A DNA stretch of 64,000 bases from Pedobacter sp. HMWF019. Lineage in GTDB: Bacteria > Bacteroidota > Bacteroidia > Sphingobacteriales > Sphingobacteriaceae. The DNA is taken from assembly GCF_003061025.1 (NCBI RefSeq), contig NZ_QAIL01000318.1, positions 1-64,000 of the forward strand, written 5' to 3'. The translations under genes were made by a program, and so were the position numbers. Below are positions 8,953-18,157 of this stretch, piece by piece; positions within the stretch are counted from its first letter, which is position 1; each line of letters begins with the position of its first letter. Under the pieces are notes generated by a model that searched no databases, was not told the origin of the DNA, and worked only from the letters and a program-made list of their open reading frames with translations.

Positions 8953-8970
8953 GTTATTGTACTTTATTTA

Positions 8971-9016
8971 AAAAAGGGTGAAAATAATTTCAAATTGTTT
9001 TCACCCTTTTTGATAG
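8971..9016. terminator. Perfect 14-bp hairpin after fecR-like gene
   Basis: The arms 8971-8984 (AAAAAGGGTGAAAA) and 8998-9011 are exact complements with a 13-base loop. The right arm ends in a run of five T. It closes the protease-sigma-FecR unit and may act in both directions. As at 5055, the right arm overlaps a TTCACCC element. Confidence 0.75.
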
Positions 9017-9026
9017 GCACGATGCC
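9000..9026 (+). promoter_or_regulatory. Candidate ECF-type promoter: TTCACCC-N13-CGATGCC
   Basis: TTCACCC at 9000-9006 and CGATGCC at 9020-9026 are separated by 13 bases, 47 bases before the ATG of the M1 peptidase gene. This is the second of three occurrences in the locus. Confidence 0.45.
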
Positions 9027-9073
9027 TATATATAAAACCAACCAACCTTTTGCCTTCATTCAAAAATATAAGT

Positions 9074-11038
9074 ATGACCAGGTTCCTTAGACAGTTTATA
9101 CTTCTCGTTTGCTTTCTGTTGTGTATCGAGTATGCTCATGCACAGCAGAAATCTGTATTCGATCCGCAGGAAAGTTTTAAGCAGGTCAATTTTCCTGCAG
9201 GAAACCTTGTGAGGACCGCATCGGGAAAACCAGGGGTACAATATTGGCAGAACCGAGCAGATTACAAGATTTCTGCTCGTTTTGATACTTTGTCCCGGCA
9301 ACTTCGGGCCACAGAGGAATTAATCTATTTTAATGGTAGTCCAGATGTTTTACCAGAGGTATGGCTGTTGTTAGGGCAGAACCGTTTTCGTAAAGATTCC
9401 AGGAGTACCGCAACAACCCCATTGGAAGACAGCCGCTTTGGAATCAAAGAGTTTACCGATGGCTTTGTACTGGAAAAAGTGATGGTCAAAAATAAAAAGA
9501 CAGGGGTATGGAATAAAATAGATGCTAAGGTGATGAATGATCAGCTTAAGATCATGCTGCCTGAAGCTTTACAGACGAAAGAGAAAATTACTTTAAGGAT
9601 AGACTATCATTTTACTTTACCCAAAAACGGCTCTGATTTTATGGGCGTTTTACCAACTACAAATGGTACAATCTATCAGTTCTCTGCCTGGTTTCCCCGG
9701 GTAGCGGTTTATGATGATATAGAGGGTTGGAATACGGCCAATTCCGGATACTATATAGAACCTGGAAAACTAGATTATAAAATTACAGTGCCTGCAGAAT
9801 GTATTGTTCAGGGTAGCGGACAACTTCTAAATCCGGAGCAGGTTTTAACCAAATTACAGCAAGTCCGCTTGCGTGAAGCAGAAAGAAGTAATCAAACTGT
9901 GCAGATACGCACAGCTAAAGAAGTAACCATGGCTTCGTCAAGACCAGGTCCAGGCCTGCTGACCTGGCATTTTAGTACGGATCATTCCGGAGATGGATTG
10001 TTTGCTGTTTCCAGGTCTTTTATCTGGGATGCGGTGAAAGTTGACCTGCCTGATAAAGAAACTGCTTTGGCCATGTCTTTATACCCTGTTGAAAGTAATT
10101 ATCTGGCCTGGCAGAAATCAGCGCAAACGATGAAGCAAGTACTGGAAAGCTATTCCAGATTATGGTGCCCGTATCCTTACAAAACTGCGGTGAATATTGC
10201 AGGTTCTGTTACTGGAATAGGAGGGCCGGGAACAAGTTTTATTCAATACCAGTCAAATGGTATGGCCAATGGAGTATGGTCTAAGCTTAACCACGAACTG
10301 GGGCATAACTGGTTTAATATGATGATTGCCGGCAATGGGAGACAGGCCTGGATGGTTGAGGGATTAAACTCTTTTATCAACCATATTAATGGAAAGGTAC
10401 TTCAGGGTGAAACTGCTTTTACCCTACCGGATGCGATTAACTGGCTTGGAAAAGCTGATCCAAACCAATGTGCAGCAACACCTTACGAACTGATGCTCTA
10501 TAAAAATTTCGCCCTGCTTGCTTACGTAAAGCCAGCTGTTGCGCTTAACCTGCTAAGAACGGAAGTTTTGGGAGCCAGACGTTTTGATGCGGCGTTCCGG
10601 ACTTTCGTCCAGGCATGGAAATTTAAACACCCCAGTCCATCTGATTTCTTCAGGTGTATGGAGAAGGAAAGTGGCGAGAACCTCAGCTGGTTTTGGCAAA
10701 GCTGGTTTCTGAACGACTGGACCTTAGATCAATCTGTGGAAAGCGTGCAGTATGTAAATGGACTACCAGAACAGGGGGTGAATATTAAGCTGGTTAATAA
10801 GGGTAAGATGGTGATGCCCGCAGTAGTGGAGATTGTGGAATCTAATGGCCAGGTGAACCGGGCAAATTTACCTGCTGAGATCTGGCAAAAGGGCGGCGAC
10901 TGGACTTTTCATTATCCTTCAACCAGCGCTGTTATTTCAGTAAGACTTGATCCTGATCATAACCTTCCCGACCGCGACCTAAGCAACAATACCTGGCATG
11001 GAACAGCCAACACTATAACTCAACCGACTACTAAATAA
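9074..11038 (+). CDS. Secreted M1-family metallopeptidase (gluzincin)
   Basis: This is 654 residues with a signal peptide (FILLVCFLLCIEYAHAQQ). The N-terminal beta domain (about 40-290) leads into a thermolysin-like domain with zinc motif His407-Glu-Leu-Gly-His411 and downstream Glu429 in WMVEGLNSF. The spacing to the third ligand is 17 residues, one shorter than the usual 18. M1 enzymes are mostly aminopeptidases; this one should act in the periplasm or at the cell surface. The frame opens with TTG at 9050, but the ATG at 9074 gives a clean signal peptide. It is followed by SusC/SusD, which suggests peptide trimming linked to outer-membrane uptake. Confidence 0.88.
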   Translation: MTRFLRQFILLVCFLLCIEYAHAQQKSVFDPQESFKQVNFPAGNLVRTASGKPGVQYWQNRADYKISARFDTLSRQLRATEELIYFNGSPDVLPEVWLLLGQNRFRKDSRSTATTPLEDSRFGIKEFTDGFVLEKVMVKNKKTGVWNKIDAKVMNDQLKIMLPEALQTKEKITLRIDYHFTLPKNGSDFMGVLPTTNGTIYQFSAWFPRVAVYDDIEGWNTANSGYYIEPGKLDYKITVPAECIVQGSGQLLNPEQVLTKLQQVRLREAERSNQTVQIRTAKEVTMASSRPGPGLLTWHFSTDHSGDGLFAVSRSFIWDAVKVDLPDKETALAMSLYPVESNYLAWQKSAQTMKQVLESYSRLWCPYPYKTAVNIAGSVTGIGGPGTSFIQYQSNGMANGVWSKLNHELGHNWFNMMIAGNGRQAWMVEGLNSFINHINGKVLQGETAFTLPDAINWLGKADPNQCAATPYELMLYKNFALLAYVKPAVALNLLRTEVLGARRFDAAFRTFVQAWKFKHPSPSDFFRCMEKESGENLSWFWQSWFLNDWTLDQSVESVQYVNGLPEQGVNIKLVNKGKMVMPAVVEIVESNGQVNRANLPAEIWQKGGDWTFHYPSTSAVISVRLDPDHNLPDRDLSNNTWHGTANTITQPTTK

Positions 11039-11119
11039 ATCTAAAAAACCAATAGACAATGAAAAAAACAATATTAACCAAACTGCACAACTAAATTATC
11101 CATCAACTAAACCAAACCA

Positions 11120-14100
11120 ATGAATTATAGAACTATCCGTACTGTAATTTACAGTACTCTACTTCTGCTGGTTTTTCTCCTGCCAGCTTCGGCCCAGCAG
11201 AAAAACAGTGTGAAAGTGACACTAAATGTACGTAATGGCACAATGGAGAGCATTATCCAGTCTATTATGAAACAAACTTCGGTTAAGATTGTGTATAACC
11301 AGGAACTGGTGCAAAAAGCAGCCCGCATGGATTTTACAGCAAATAACGAAGAACTGAAACTCGTGATCAGACGCTTGCTGAAAGGATCGAACCTTACTTT
11401 TGTACTGCAGGACAATGTGATGGTTATTGGACCAAAAGATGAATCCGAAGAGGTAAAAAAAAAAACAGGGATCATAAAAGGCCAGGTCTTAGATAATACC
11501 GACAAACCATTGATTTCGGTTACGGTAAGTGTTTCGGGGACATCGCATAACGCATTTACCAATGAAGAAGGAGAATTTACTATAGAGACGGAGGAAGGAA
11601 ATTCCATTACTTTTTCATACGTGGGTTTCCAGAAGAAAACAATAAAACCACATTTAGGAGAGGTGGTAGATATTAAGTTGGTACCTGATCATAATGATAT
11701 GGATGAGGTTGTTGTAACCGGTTATCAAACCATTAGCAAACGTTTGTCTTCCAGTTCTACCTATACTTTAAAAGGATCGGAGATCATAGATCCCGGGTCA
11801 ACAAATATTATTTCCATGCTACAGGGAAAGGTGCCTGGTCTGGATGTAGTAAAAACTTCGGGTAGCCCGAATGCTGTTCCATCTATGCGAATGAGGGGGA
11901 CTTCTACTTTGATTGGAAATGCGAACCCAATTATTGTGGTAGATGGAATTATAAGGGAAAATCCCAACAACGTTAACCCAGATAACCCTTTGGGTGTTGA
12001 TCCAAGCGCTCGAGACCAGATCATTCTTAAGGACAACATCCTTTCCAACGCCAGTGTAGCCGGAAATTCGATCAGTGGCTTAAATCAAAATGATATAGAA
12101 AGCATAACTTTTTTAAAAGATGCATCAGCCACAGCAATCTATGGTACCAGAGCAGCAAATGGAGTCATCGTGATCACGACAAAAAAAGGAAAGAGTGGTA
12201 AGATGGAGATCAACTATAATAGCACCTATGGTACTTCACGTAAACCTCGATATACCGATATGCAGTTGATGAATTCCCAGCAACGTGTCCAATTCTCCAG
12301 AGAAATGTATCAGGACGGCTATACCTATCAAAGCGTACCGTTTAATATGGGTTATGAAGGAGCCTTTCAGGATCTGATGAACAGAAAGATTACGGAAGAA
12401 CAATTTCAGAAGAATGTTGCGGGTCTAGAAAGTATGAATACAGACTGGTTTGACTTGCTATTTCAAAATACCTTCAACACCAGTCAGCATCTTAGTCTTT
12501 CCGGTGGTAGCGACAAAACGAGCTATTATACTGCATTTTCTTATGAGCAAAATAAAGGTACAACAAAACCAGATGGATTGAAGCAGGGTAGTGTTTCTGT
12601 AAATATAACCTCAGAATTGAGCCGAAAACTTTCGTTAAATTTTAATGTAGGTGGAAGTCATCGGTTTTCTACTAATTATTTTGGTACAAATCCACTTGAT
12701 TATGCAATAAAAACAAGCCGGGCAATTCCAGCCTCACTCACATATCCTGTTGCTGAAGAAAACGCTTATGGAATAGCTAACCCATTGGATTTTAATATAT
12801 TTAATGAAATGCAACAGACTGGAAATTCGGCCAGGGATACAAAACTATCGACCACCTTAGGTCTTAATTACCTGGCTCTCCGGGGACTAACGCTAACGTC
12901 GATAGCGTCCGGAAATGTGAGTGTATTAAACTCCGAACAATATGCTACTGAACTAAGTAATTATATTGCTAACTTAAGGGGATATAATTATGGTTCAGTA
13001 GCCCCTGGAAGCGATCTCGAACAATCTTCCTATTTGCCGATTGGTGGAATTTTATATCAGTCGAACACATCACAGTATAGTTATACTTTGCGTAACCAGG
13101 CCGAATTTAAACGAAGCCTGTTTACCGATGACGATCAGCTTGATATACTGGCAGGACAAGAGATGATATCTGTTCGTTATAATGGATTGAACAATTTGCT
13201 TCCAGGCTATATGCATGACCGTGGAGAAGGTTTTTCTATATCACCTAATGGTATCAATTTGCTCAGTCCAAGGAAAACGAATACGCTGGAGAATTCGGTA
13301 TCTTTATATAGTACTGCCAGTTATAGTTTTGCAAATAAATATATCCTAAATGGAAATATCAGAACAGATGCTTCCAACCGTTTTGGCCAATTTTCTAATC
13401 AACGTTTCCTGCCTGTGTGGAGTGTTTCCGGTCTTTGGAATATCAGCTCCGAAAAGTGGATGCAAAACAACAGGTTCGTTAACAATTTACGCTTAAATGC
13501 TTCTTATGGCTTTCAGGGTAATGTTATTTCCAGTGTTGGTCCAGACCTTATATTAACTATACCCGATGGCACAATACCACAGAATGGATCCAACGAATTT
13601 CAGTTGAATATCAAATCTTTGCCATACCCCGACTTGAGATGGGAAAAAACTAAAAGTATCAATCTACAATTAGGTGGTTCATTATTTAATTCCTTTCTGA
13701 ATTTTGACTTTGCTTATTATCACAAACGAACAACGGACGCCATTACTTCAAAGTTTATTCCCGTTGAATATGGACTGAATATGATGTACATTAATGGGGG
13801 TAATATTGAAAATTATGGTTACGATATGACAATTGGAATGAACCTCATTCATAACAAGGACCTCAATTGGCGTATGTCTATAGTTTCAGGAAAGAATTAT
13901 AATACGCTACAAAAGGGTACAATTGATGCAACCAGTAATATAACTAATGAATATCTGGATGGTTCGGTTCTTATTGAAGGGCAGCCAGTTAATACATTTT
14001 ATGTTTTTTCGTTTAAAGGGTTAGACCCTAAAACAGGTGTGCCTCTGTTTTATGGGATTGATGGAGCTGGAGCGGTATCAAAGGATTCGTTTATCGATTA

Positions 14101-14671
14101 TTTGAAACCAGCAGGATCAAAGAATGCCAAGATCAGTGGCGGGTTTAGTACTTCTGTAGAATATCATGCCTTTTCTTTAGGAACAAATCTTTCATTCAAA
14201 CTTGGCTCCAAAAGGTTAAGAAATTCGGTTTATAGTGCCTTTGGAGTATCTATTCCTTTACCAGACCAAAATTTACCTGCGATTTTAGAGCAGCGATGGC
14301 GTAAACCAGGCGATGAAGCTTTTACAGATATACCATCTTACCCTAAAAATACTGGCGTTAACGGTGGCGGATTTGTCTATTTGAGCAACTCAGACAATAT
14401 GAGTCGTTACCAAATGTACAATCATTCTGATGCCAATGTGGTTTCAGGAAGTTTTCTGAGATGTAATAGGGTTGATTTTTCTTATAGACTGCCTGATCAA
14501 CTGGTTAAACGGATAAATGTAAAGAGGATTTCTGTTTCCGGAACGGCTTCGAATCTATTTGTAATTGCAGACAAGAAACTAAGGGGGCAGGATCCCGAAA
14601 TTGACGGGATGGGCACTACAGCTTTACCCATCAGTAAAATATTTAGCCTGAGTTTAAATGTAACTTTTTAA
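11120..14671 (+). CDS. SusC/RagA-type TonB-dependent receptor with STN domain
   Basis: This is 1183 residues. A signal peptide (LLPASAQQ) is followed by an STN signalling domain (about 30-105, VTLNVRNGTMESIIQSI), a carboxypeptidase-D-like regulatory domain (about 117-195, IKGQVLDNTDKPLISVTVSV), a plug domain with the SusC signature DIESITFLKDASATAIYG and a 22-strand barrel ending in LSLNVTF. It should import a large solute in a TonB-dependent way and signal to the FecR at 7792 through STN. It lies 81 bases after the M1 peptidase and 8 bases before SusD. The linker between plug elements is somewhat long (NPNNVNPDNPLGVDPSARD...). Confidence 0.95.
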   Translation: MNYRTIRTVIYSTLLLLVFLLPASAQQKNSVKVTLNVRNGTMESIIQSIMKQTSVKIVYNQELVQKAARMDFTANNEELKLVIRRLLKGSNLTFVLQDNVMVIGPKDESEEVKKKTGIIKGQVLDNTDKPLISVTVSVSGTSHNAFTNEEGEFTIETEEGNSITFSYVGFQKKTIKPHLGEVVDIKLVPDHNDMDEVVVTGYQTISKRLSSSSTYTLKGSEIIDPGSTNIISMLQGKVPGLDVVKTSGSPNAVPSMRMRGTSTLIGNANPIIVVDGIIRENPNNVNPDNPLGVDPSARDQIILKDNILSNASVAGNSISGLNQNDIESITFLKDASATAIYGTRAANGVIVITTKKGKSGKMEINYNSTYGTSRKPRYTDMQLMNSQQRVQFSREMYQDGYTYQSVPFNMGYEGAFQDLMNRKITEEQFQKNVAGLESMNTDWFDLLFQNTFNTSQHLSLSGGSDKTSYYTAFSYEQNKGTTKPDGLKQGSVSVNITSELSRKLSLNFNVGGSHRFSTNYFGTNPLDYAIKTSRAIPASLTYPVAEENAYGIANPLDFNIFNEMQQTGNSARDTKLSTTLGLNYLALRGLTLTSIASGNVSVLNSEQYATELSNYIANLRGYNYGSVAPGSDLEQSSYLPIGGILYQSNTSQYSYTLRNQAEFKRSLFTDDDQLDILAGQEMISVRYNGLNNLLPGYMHDRGEGFSISPNGINLLSPRKTNTLENSVSLYSTASYSFANKYILNGNIRTDASNRFGQFSNQRFLPVWSVSGLWNISSEKWMQNNRFVNNLRLNASYGFQGNVISSVGPDLILTIPDGTIPQNGSNEFQLNIKSLPYPDLRWEKTKSINLQLGGSLFNSFLNFDFAYYHKRTTDAITSKFIPVEYGLNMMYINGGNIENYGYDMTIGMNLIHNKDLNWRMSIVSGKNYNTLQKGTIDATSNITNEYLDGSVLIEGQPVNTFYVFSFKGLDPKTGVPLFYGIDGAGAVSKDSFIDYLKPAGSKNAKISGGFSTSVEYHAFSLGTNLSFKLGSKRLRNSVYSAFGVSIPLPDQNLPAILEQRWRKPGDEAFTDIPSYPKNTGVNGGGFVYLSNSDNMSRYQMYNHSDANVVSGSFLRCNRVDFSYRLPDQLVKRINVKRISVSGTASNLFVIADKKLRGQDPEIDGMGTTALPISKIFSLSLNVTF

Positions 14672-14679
14672 TAAGAACA

Positions 14680-16110
14680 ATGAAAAGAAATTTATTTATT
14701 TTACTCATTCTTCCCATCTTTTTTTCGGTTTCATCCTGTAAAAAATTTCTGGAAGAACAGTCGCAGACGGATATCATTCCCAGATCTGCTTCTGCATTGA
14801 ACGAACTGTTAATGGGTGCAGGTTATATTTCCAACAATGGTGGCGGAGCTGATCTTTCCCTTCGTCTTTTGGATGATAATATAACCCATAATGTTTTTCT
14901 AACAGGCCCGGGAAATATGTTTTTTGCCTATACCTGGCAGCCCCAATCTGCAAGTAATCCCAGCTTTACTGCAGGTGCAGCGGCATGGACTGGTTTATAC
15001 CCAAGTATTTTGACTTGCAACCTGGTACTTGATTATGCCCCTAAAGTAACAGGCACCACCGCAGAAATTGAAAATGTTACCGGACAGGCATACCTCTTGC
15101 GGGCATTTAACTATTTTCAACTGATCAATCTCTATGCAAAACCCTATAATGATAAATTATCCAATCCTGATCAGGACCCTGGTGTTCCATTGATGCTGAA
15201 TTCCGGCTTGTCTCTTGAAGGTATAGCCCGTAGCACAGTATCACAAGTTTACAAGCAAATCCAGGATGATTTGGGTAAAGGAATTGAACTCATGGAAAGG
15301 AATGGTAAGAATAATGATGTTTATCGCTTAAACAATGTATCGGGCTATTTGCTCTCTTCCCGTGTATACTTACAGATGGGCAATTGGCAAAAAGTGATTG
15401 ATGCAGCTACAAATGTACTCACTCGAAAGTCGGACATCATCGACCTCAATACTTGGGGAACAGATCAAAATGCTAAACCGATCGTGGACGCTAAGAATCC
15501 CGAATCTCTGTGGGTATACGGCAGTAGTAATGATGTGTTTTTTCCTTCAGGCACTGAAGGAGATAACTATAGACTTTCTGATGACCTTCTTTCCAGCTAC
15601 GAAGCTGGAGATTTAAGATCCAGCACCTATATTAAAGATAAAAGATCTATTAAACGGCCTTCGTTTTCCTACCTGGTTAAAGTGGCAAATGCTTTCAGGG
15701 TATCAGAAGCTTTGTTGAACAGGGCGGAGGCCTATGCACAGTTGAATAAACTGGGGCAAACGGGAAACGCACAATTGGCTTTGAATGATCTGAATACTTT
15801 AAGGAAAAAAAGGTTTAGTCACGAAAGTTATCATGACCTGGTTAGTGCGGACGCTGATGACTTGCTTCAGAAATGTTATGACGAGAAGCGCAGGGAACTT
15901 TTTGCCGAGGAAAACCATCGTTGGTTTGACCTTCGGCGTCATGGTATGCCGGCTATTACCCATGTGTACCATCCAAATGGAGGGCAAATTTTAAGCTATG
16001 TACTCCAGGATCATGATCCTGCTTATATACTTCAAATTCCAAGGTCTGCATTAGATAGAAACCCAAAATTAACACTTAATCCTAATCCGGAATTACGTAC
16101 CGGGCATTAA
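14680..16110 (+). CDS. SusD/RagB-type nutrient-binding lipoprotein
   Basis: This is 476 residues with lipoprotein signal FSVSSCKKFLEE (Cys about 20). It has the SusD-like N-terminal and RagB/SusD C-terminal domains: ENVTGQAYLLRAFNYFQLIN in the TPR part, and ELFAEENHRWFDLRRHGM with a short terminal PNPELRTGH. It is the lid of the SusC transporter at the cell surface. It is tightly coupled to SusC (8-base gap) and to the next lipoprotein (10 bases). It is shorter than polysaccharide SusDs, similar to peptide-binding RagB types. Confidence 0.93.
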   Translation: MKRNLFILLILPIFFSVSSCKKFLEEQSQTDIIPRSASALNELLMGAGYISNNGGGADLSLRLLDDNITHNVFLTGPGNMFFAYTWQPQSASNPSFTAGAAAWTGLYPSILTCNLVLDYAPKVTGTTAEIENVTGQAYLLRAFNYFQLINLYAKPYNDKLSNPDQDPGVPLMLNSGLSLEGIARSTVSQVYKQIQDDLGKGIELMERNGKNNDVYRLNNVSGYLLSSRVYLQMGNWQKVIDAATNVLTRKSDIIDLNTWGTDQNAKPIVDAKNPESLWVYGSSNDVFFPSGTEGDNYRLSDDLLSSYEAGDLRSSTYIKDKRSIKRPSFSYLVKVANAFRVSEALLNRAEAYAQLNKLGQTGNAQLALNDLNTLRKKRFSHESYHDLVSADADDLLQKCYDEKRRELFAEENHRWFDLRRHGMPAITHVYHPNGGQILSYVLQDHDPAYILQIPRSALDRNPKLTLNPNPELRTGH

Positions 16111-16120
16111 TCTGATCCAC

Positions 16121-16951
16121 ATGAAATTAAAAATATTATTGTACTCGTTGTTCATTCTGGTAGCAGCTGCTGCCTGTAAGAAAGAAGCTGCGATAGTGCC
16201 GGAAACGATTCCATTAGAATATCATCTGCCACAAGGCAATCACCCTTATGATACCCAGATTGTGGATTTCTATCATAAATATGGTTGTTATATTTTATAT
16301 AAATTTAGTGACAAGGATTTTAATTGGAATATTTCGTATACGCTTCCTTACGTGGCTGATCAAGGTGATGAGAATTATATAACTCCTGCGCTTACTGCAC
16401 TGGATGAATATTTATTTAAATATTATAATAAGGATTTCTTAACAAAAGCACTACCCTACAAAATTATCCTATCCAGTAGGATTAGAGCACTAGATCAATA
16501 TGGGGATACACTTGAACCCCCCGTCAATGTTGTAAGTGCTTCAAGTCATTTCGCTTTTGGGCGGGCGGGAAGTAGTTTAGCTGGAATGACTGAAGATGAA
16601 CTACATCAGTTGAAAGTAGACCTGCATCGGGAATTCTGGAACCAGGCTGTCAGTTTTAATAAGGTTCCTCTACCACCTGTTTTTATCGCCGCGACGAATT
16701 ATTCAGAAGTTGGCAATTACAATAAGCAATACTATGGGGTTTTTGTGAATGCGAATGATTATACTGCAACTGTTTATTCAGATTTTGTGCAATATATCGA
16801 TCTGATTGCTTCTCATACAGCCGAAGAGCTGGAGCAAACTTTGTTTCTGCCTGAAAATGACCCAAATGGAAAGTATAAGTTCAAGTATATTACCATTATC
16901 AACTATTATAAACAAGAATACGGAATTGATCTTCAGGCTATAGCCAAATAA
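16121..16951 (+). CDS. Lipoprotein related to zinc-binding metallopeptidases, active site lost
   Basis: This is 276 residues with lipobox AAAAC (Cys19). The overall pattern (YHKYGCYILYKFSDKDFNWN, YNKDFLTKALPYKIILSS, then a helix followed by YYGVFVNANDY and SDFVQYI) resembles the putative zinc-binding metallopeptidase lipoproteins often encoded next to SusCD. In those proteins the helix carries HEFAH. Here residues 169-174 read HREFWN, so the first His is Arg and the second is Asn. The usual EDF.E third-ligand region reads YSDFVQ. I infer a non-catalytic surface protein that may bind peptides or proteins. The family assignment is from remembered patterns and is moderately sure. Confidence 0.65.
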   Translation: MKLKILLYSLFILVAAAACKKEAAIVPETIPLEYHLPQGNHPYDTQIVDFYHKYGCYILYKFSDKDFNWNISYTLPYVADQGDENYITPALTALDEYLFKYYNKDFLTKALPYKIILSSRIRALDQYGDTLEPPVNVVSASSHFAFGRAGSSLAGMTEDELHQLKVDLHREFWNQAVSFNKVPLPPVFIAATNYSEVGNYNKQYYGVFVNANDYTATVYSDFVQYIDLIASHTAEELEQTLFLPENDPNGKYKFKYITIINYYKQEYGIDLQAIAK

Positions 16952-16954
16952 ATC

Positions 16955-17932
16955 ATGAAAAGAATAGTTTTAGGTATAATGCTGGCTACTCCTATTATAG
17001 GGGTGTGCCGGCAGCAAGAGTTCAATAAAGAAGGAAAAACAGTAGAAATAATCAGTCCTGTTGATAGTGGGATATATATGAGTGTTGATGTGCGCTCTGT
17101 GATGCAGTTTTTTTCAAAAGATAATATTGGTAAAGCAGATGTACTGAAAGATTGCAATGCATTAAATGTAATTCTAAGGAAAGACATCGGAGAGCTTGCA
17201 TTTAGCCAGGAGCTTGGTAAGCTGGATATGGTTAAAGACAGTGCGGTTTTTTACGGCCTGATCGGAACTAAAGGCGTAGCGCTTACAAGGGAGAAGCTGA
17301 AACTGGAACAGCAGTTTGTACGGGCGCATCCTGATTCTTTTGTGAGCCTGTACTTGTTGATGGACAACAGTATCATGTATGATGCAGATGGTTATGCTAC
17401 CGCCTATGATCAGCTGAGTTCCAGTTTGAAAAATACGCAGGCTGCAGAGGTCATCAGAAAAAAGATTGAACATCTGAAAATAACTTCTGCCGGGACATAC
17501 GCAAAGGATTTTGAAAGAAAAAACCAGTTTGGAAAGACGGTTAAACTGAGCGGTTACAAGGGAAAATTGTTGCTGCTTGATTTTTGGGGAAGTTGGTGTG
17601 CGGTTTGCCGTCAGGGACATCCTCATTTGAAAGAACTGTATAAGAAGTATAAGGACAAGGGACTGGAAATTGTTGCTGTTGCGCATGAAGAAAATAAAGA
17701 TTTATCCAAGAATAAAGCGGCCTGGCTTGCGGCAATTAAGAAAGATGATGTGAACTGGGTGCACGTTTTGGAAGACGAGGGAAGCGGAGCACCAAGCATA
17801 ACAAAGGCCTATGGAATTGACGGTTATCCTACAAAATTACTTATTGATCAGGACGGCAAAATCCTGATGAGGGTAATTGGAAACCTGAATGAAGAAATGG
17901 ACGAAAGGATCAAGTCAATCTTAGAGAAATAA
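16955..17932 (+). CDS. TlpA-like periplasmic thiol-disulfide oxidoreductase (WCAVC)
   Basis: This is 325 residues with a signal sequence (MKRIVLGIMLATPIIGVC). An N-terminal domain of about 185 residues is followed by a thioredoxin/AhpC-TSA domain from about 186, with active site FWGSWCAVCRQGHP and cis-Pro region IDGYPTKLLID. TlpA-like proteins reduce or exchange disulfides in the envelope. It starts 3 bases after the preceding lipoprotein gene and ends the second transcript; a GC-rich terminator follows. Confidence 0.88.
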   Translation: MKRIVLGIMLATPIIGVCRQQEFNKEGKTVEIISPVDSGIYMSVDVRSVMQFFSKDNIGKADVLKDCNALNVILRKDIGELAFSQELGKLDMVKDSAVFYGLIGTKGVALTREKLKLEQQFVRAHPDSFVSLYLLMDNSIMYDADGYATAYDQLSSSLKNTQAAEVIRKKIEHLKITSAGTYAKDFERKNQFGKTVKLSGYKGKLLLLDFWGSWCAVCRQGHPHLKELYKKYKDKGLEIVAVAHEENKDLSKNKAAWLAAIKKDDVNWVHVLEDEGSGAPSITKAYGIDGYPTKLLIDQDGKILMRVIGNLNEEMDERIKSILEK

Positions 17933-17977
17933 GCCTGCTTGAAAATAAAAACAGTTTTTTAGTTGCGAATGCAAATT

Positions 17978-18007
17978 GCCCCGGTTTTCCGGGGCTTTTG
18001 TGTTTTT
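17978..18007 (+). terminator. Rho-independent terminator
   Basis: The GC-rich stem GCCCCGG (17978-17984) pairs with CCGGGGC (17989-17995) around TTTT and is followed by TTTTGTGTTTTT. It closes the M1 peptidase-SusCD-TlpA unit. Confidence 0.9.
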
Positions 18008-18083
18008 ATAGCCTCCTATAAAAACCGATAAATAGATCAGGATTTATTTGTGATTTGGAATATTAAAAAAAAAGAAGATCACA

Positions 18084-18110
18084 TTCACCCTTTTTTAATG
18101 TTCGGATGCC
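18084..18110 (+). promoter_or_regulatory. Candidate ECF-type promoter: TTCACCC-N12-CGGATGCC
   Basis: TTCACCC at 18084-18090 and CGGATGCC at 18103-18110 are separated by 12 bases, 47 bases before the ATG at 18158. Unlike the two other copies there is no GGGTGA arm upstream, so no hairpin forms here. This argues that the motif itself, not the hairpin, is what is conserved. Confidence 0.45.
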
Positions 18111-18157
18111 TTGATAACATAAATAACAACCACATAACTAATCCTAATTGACCAACA

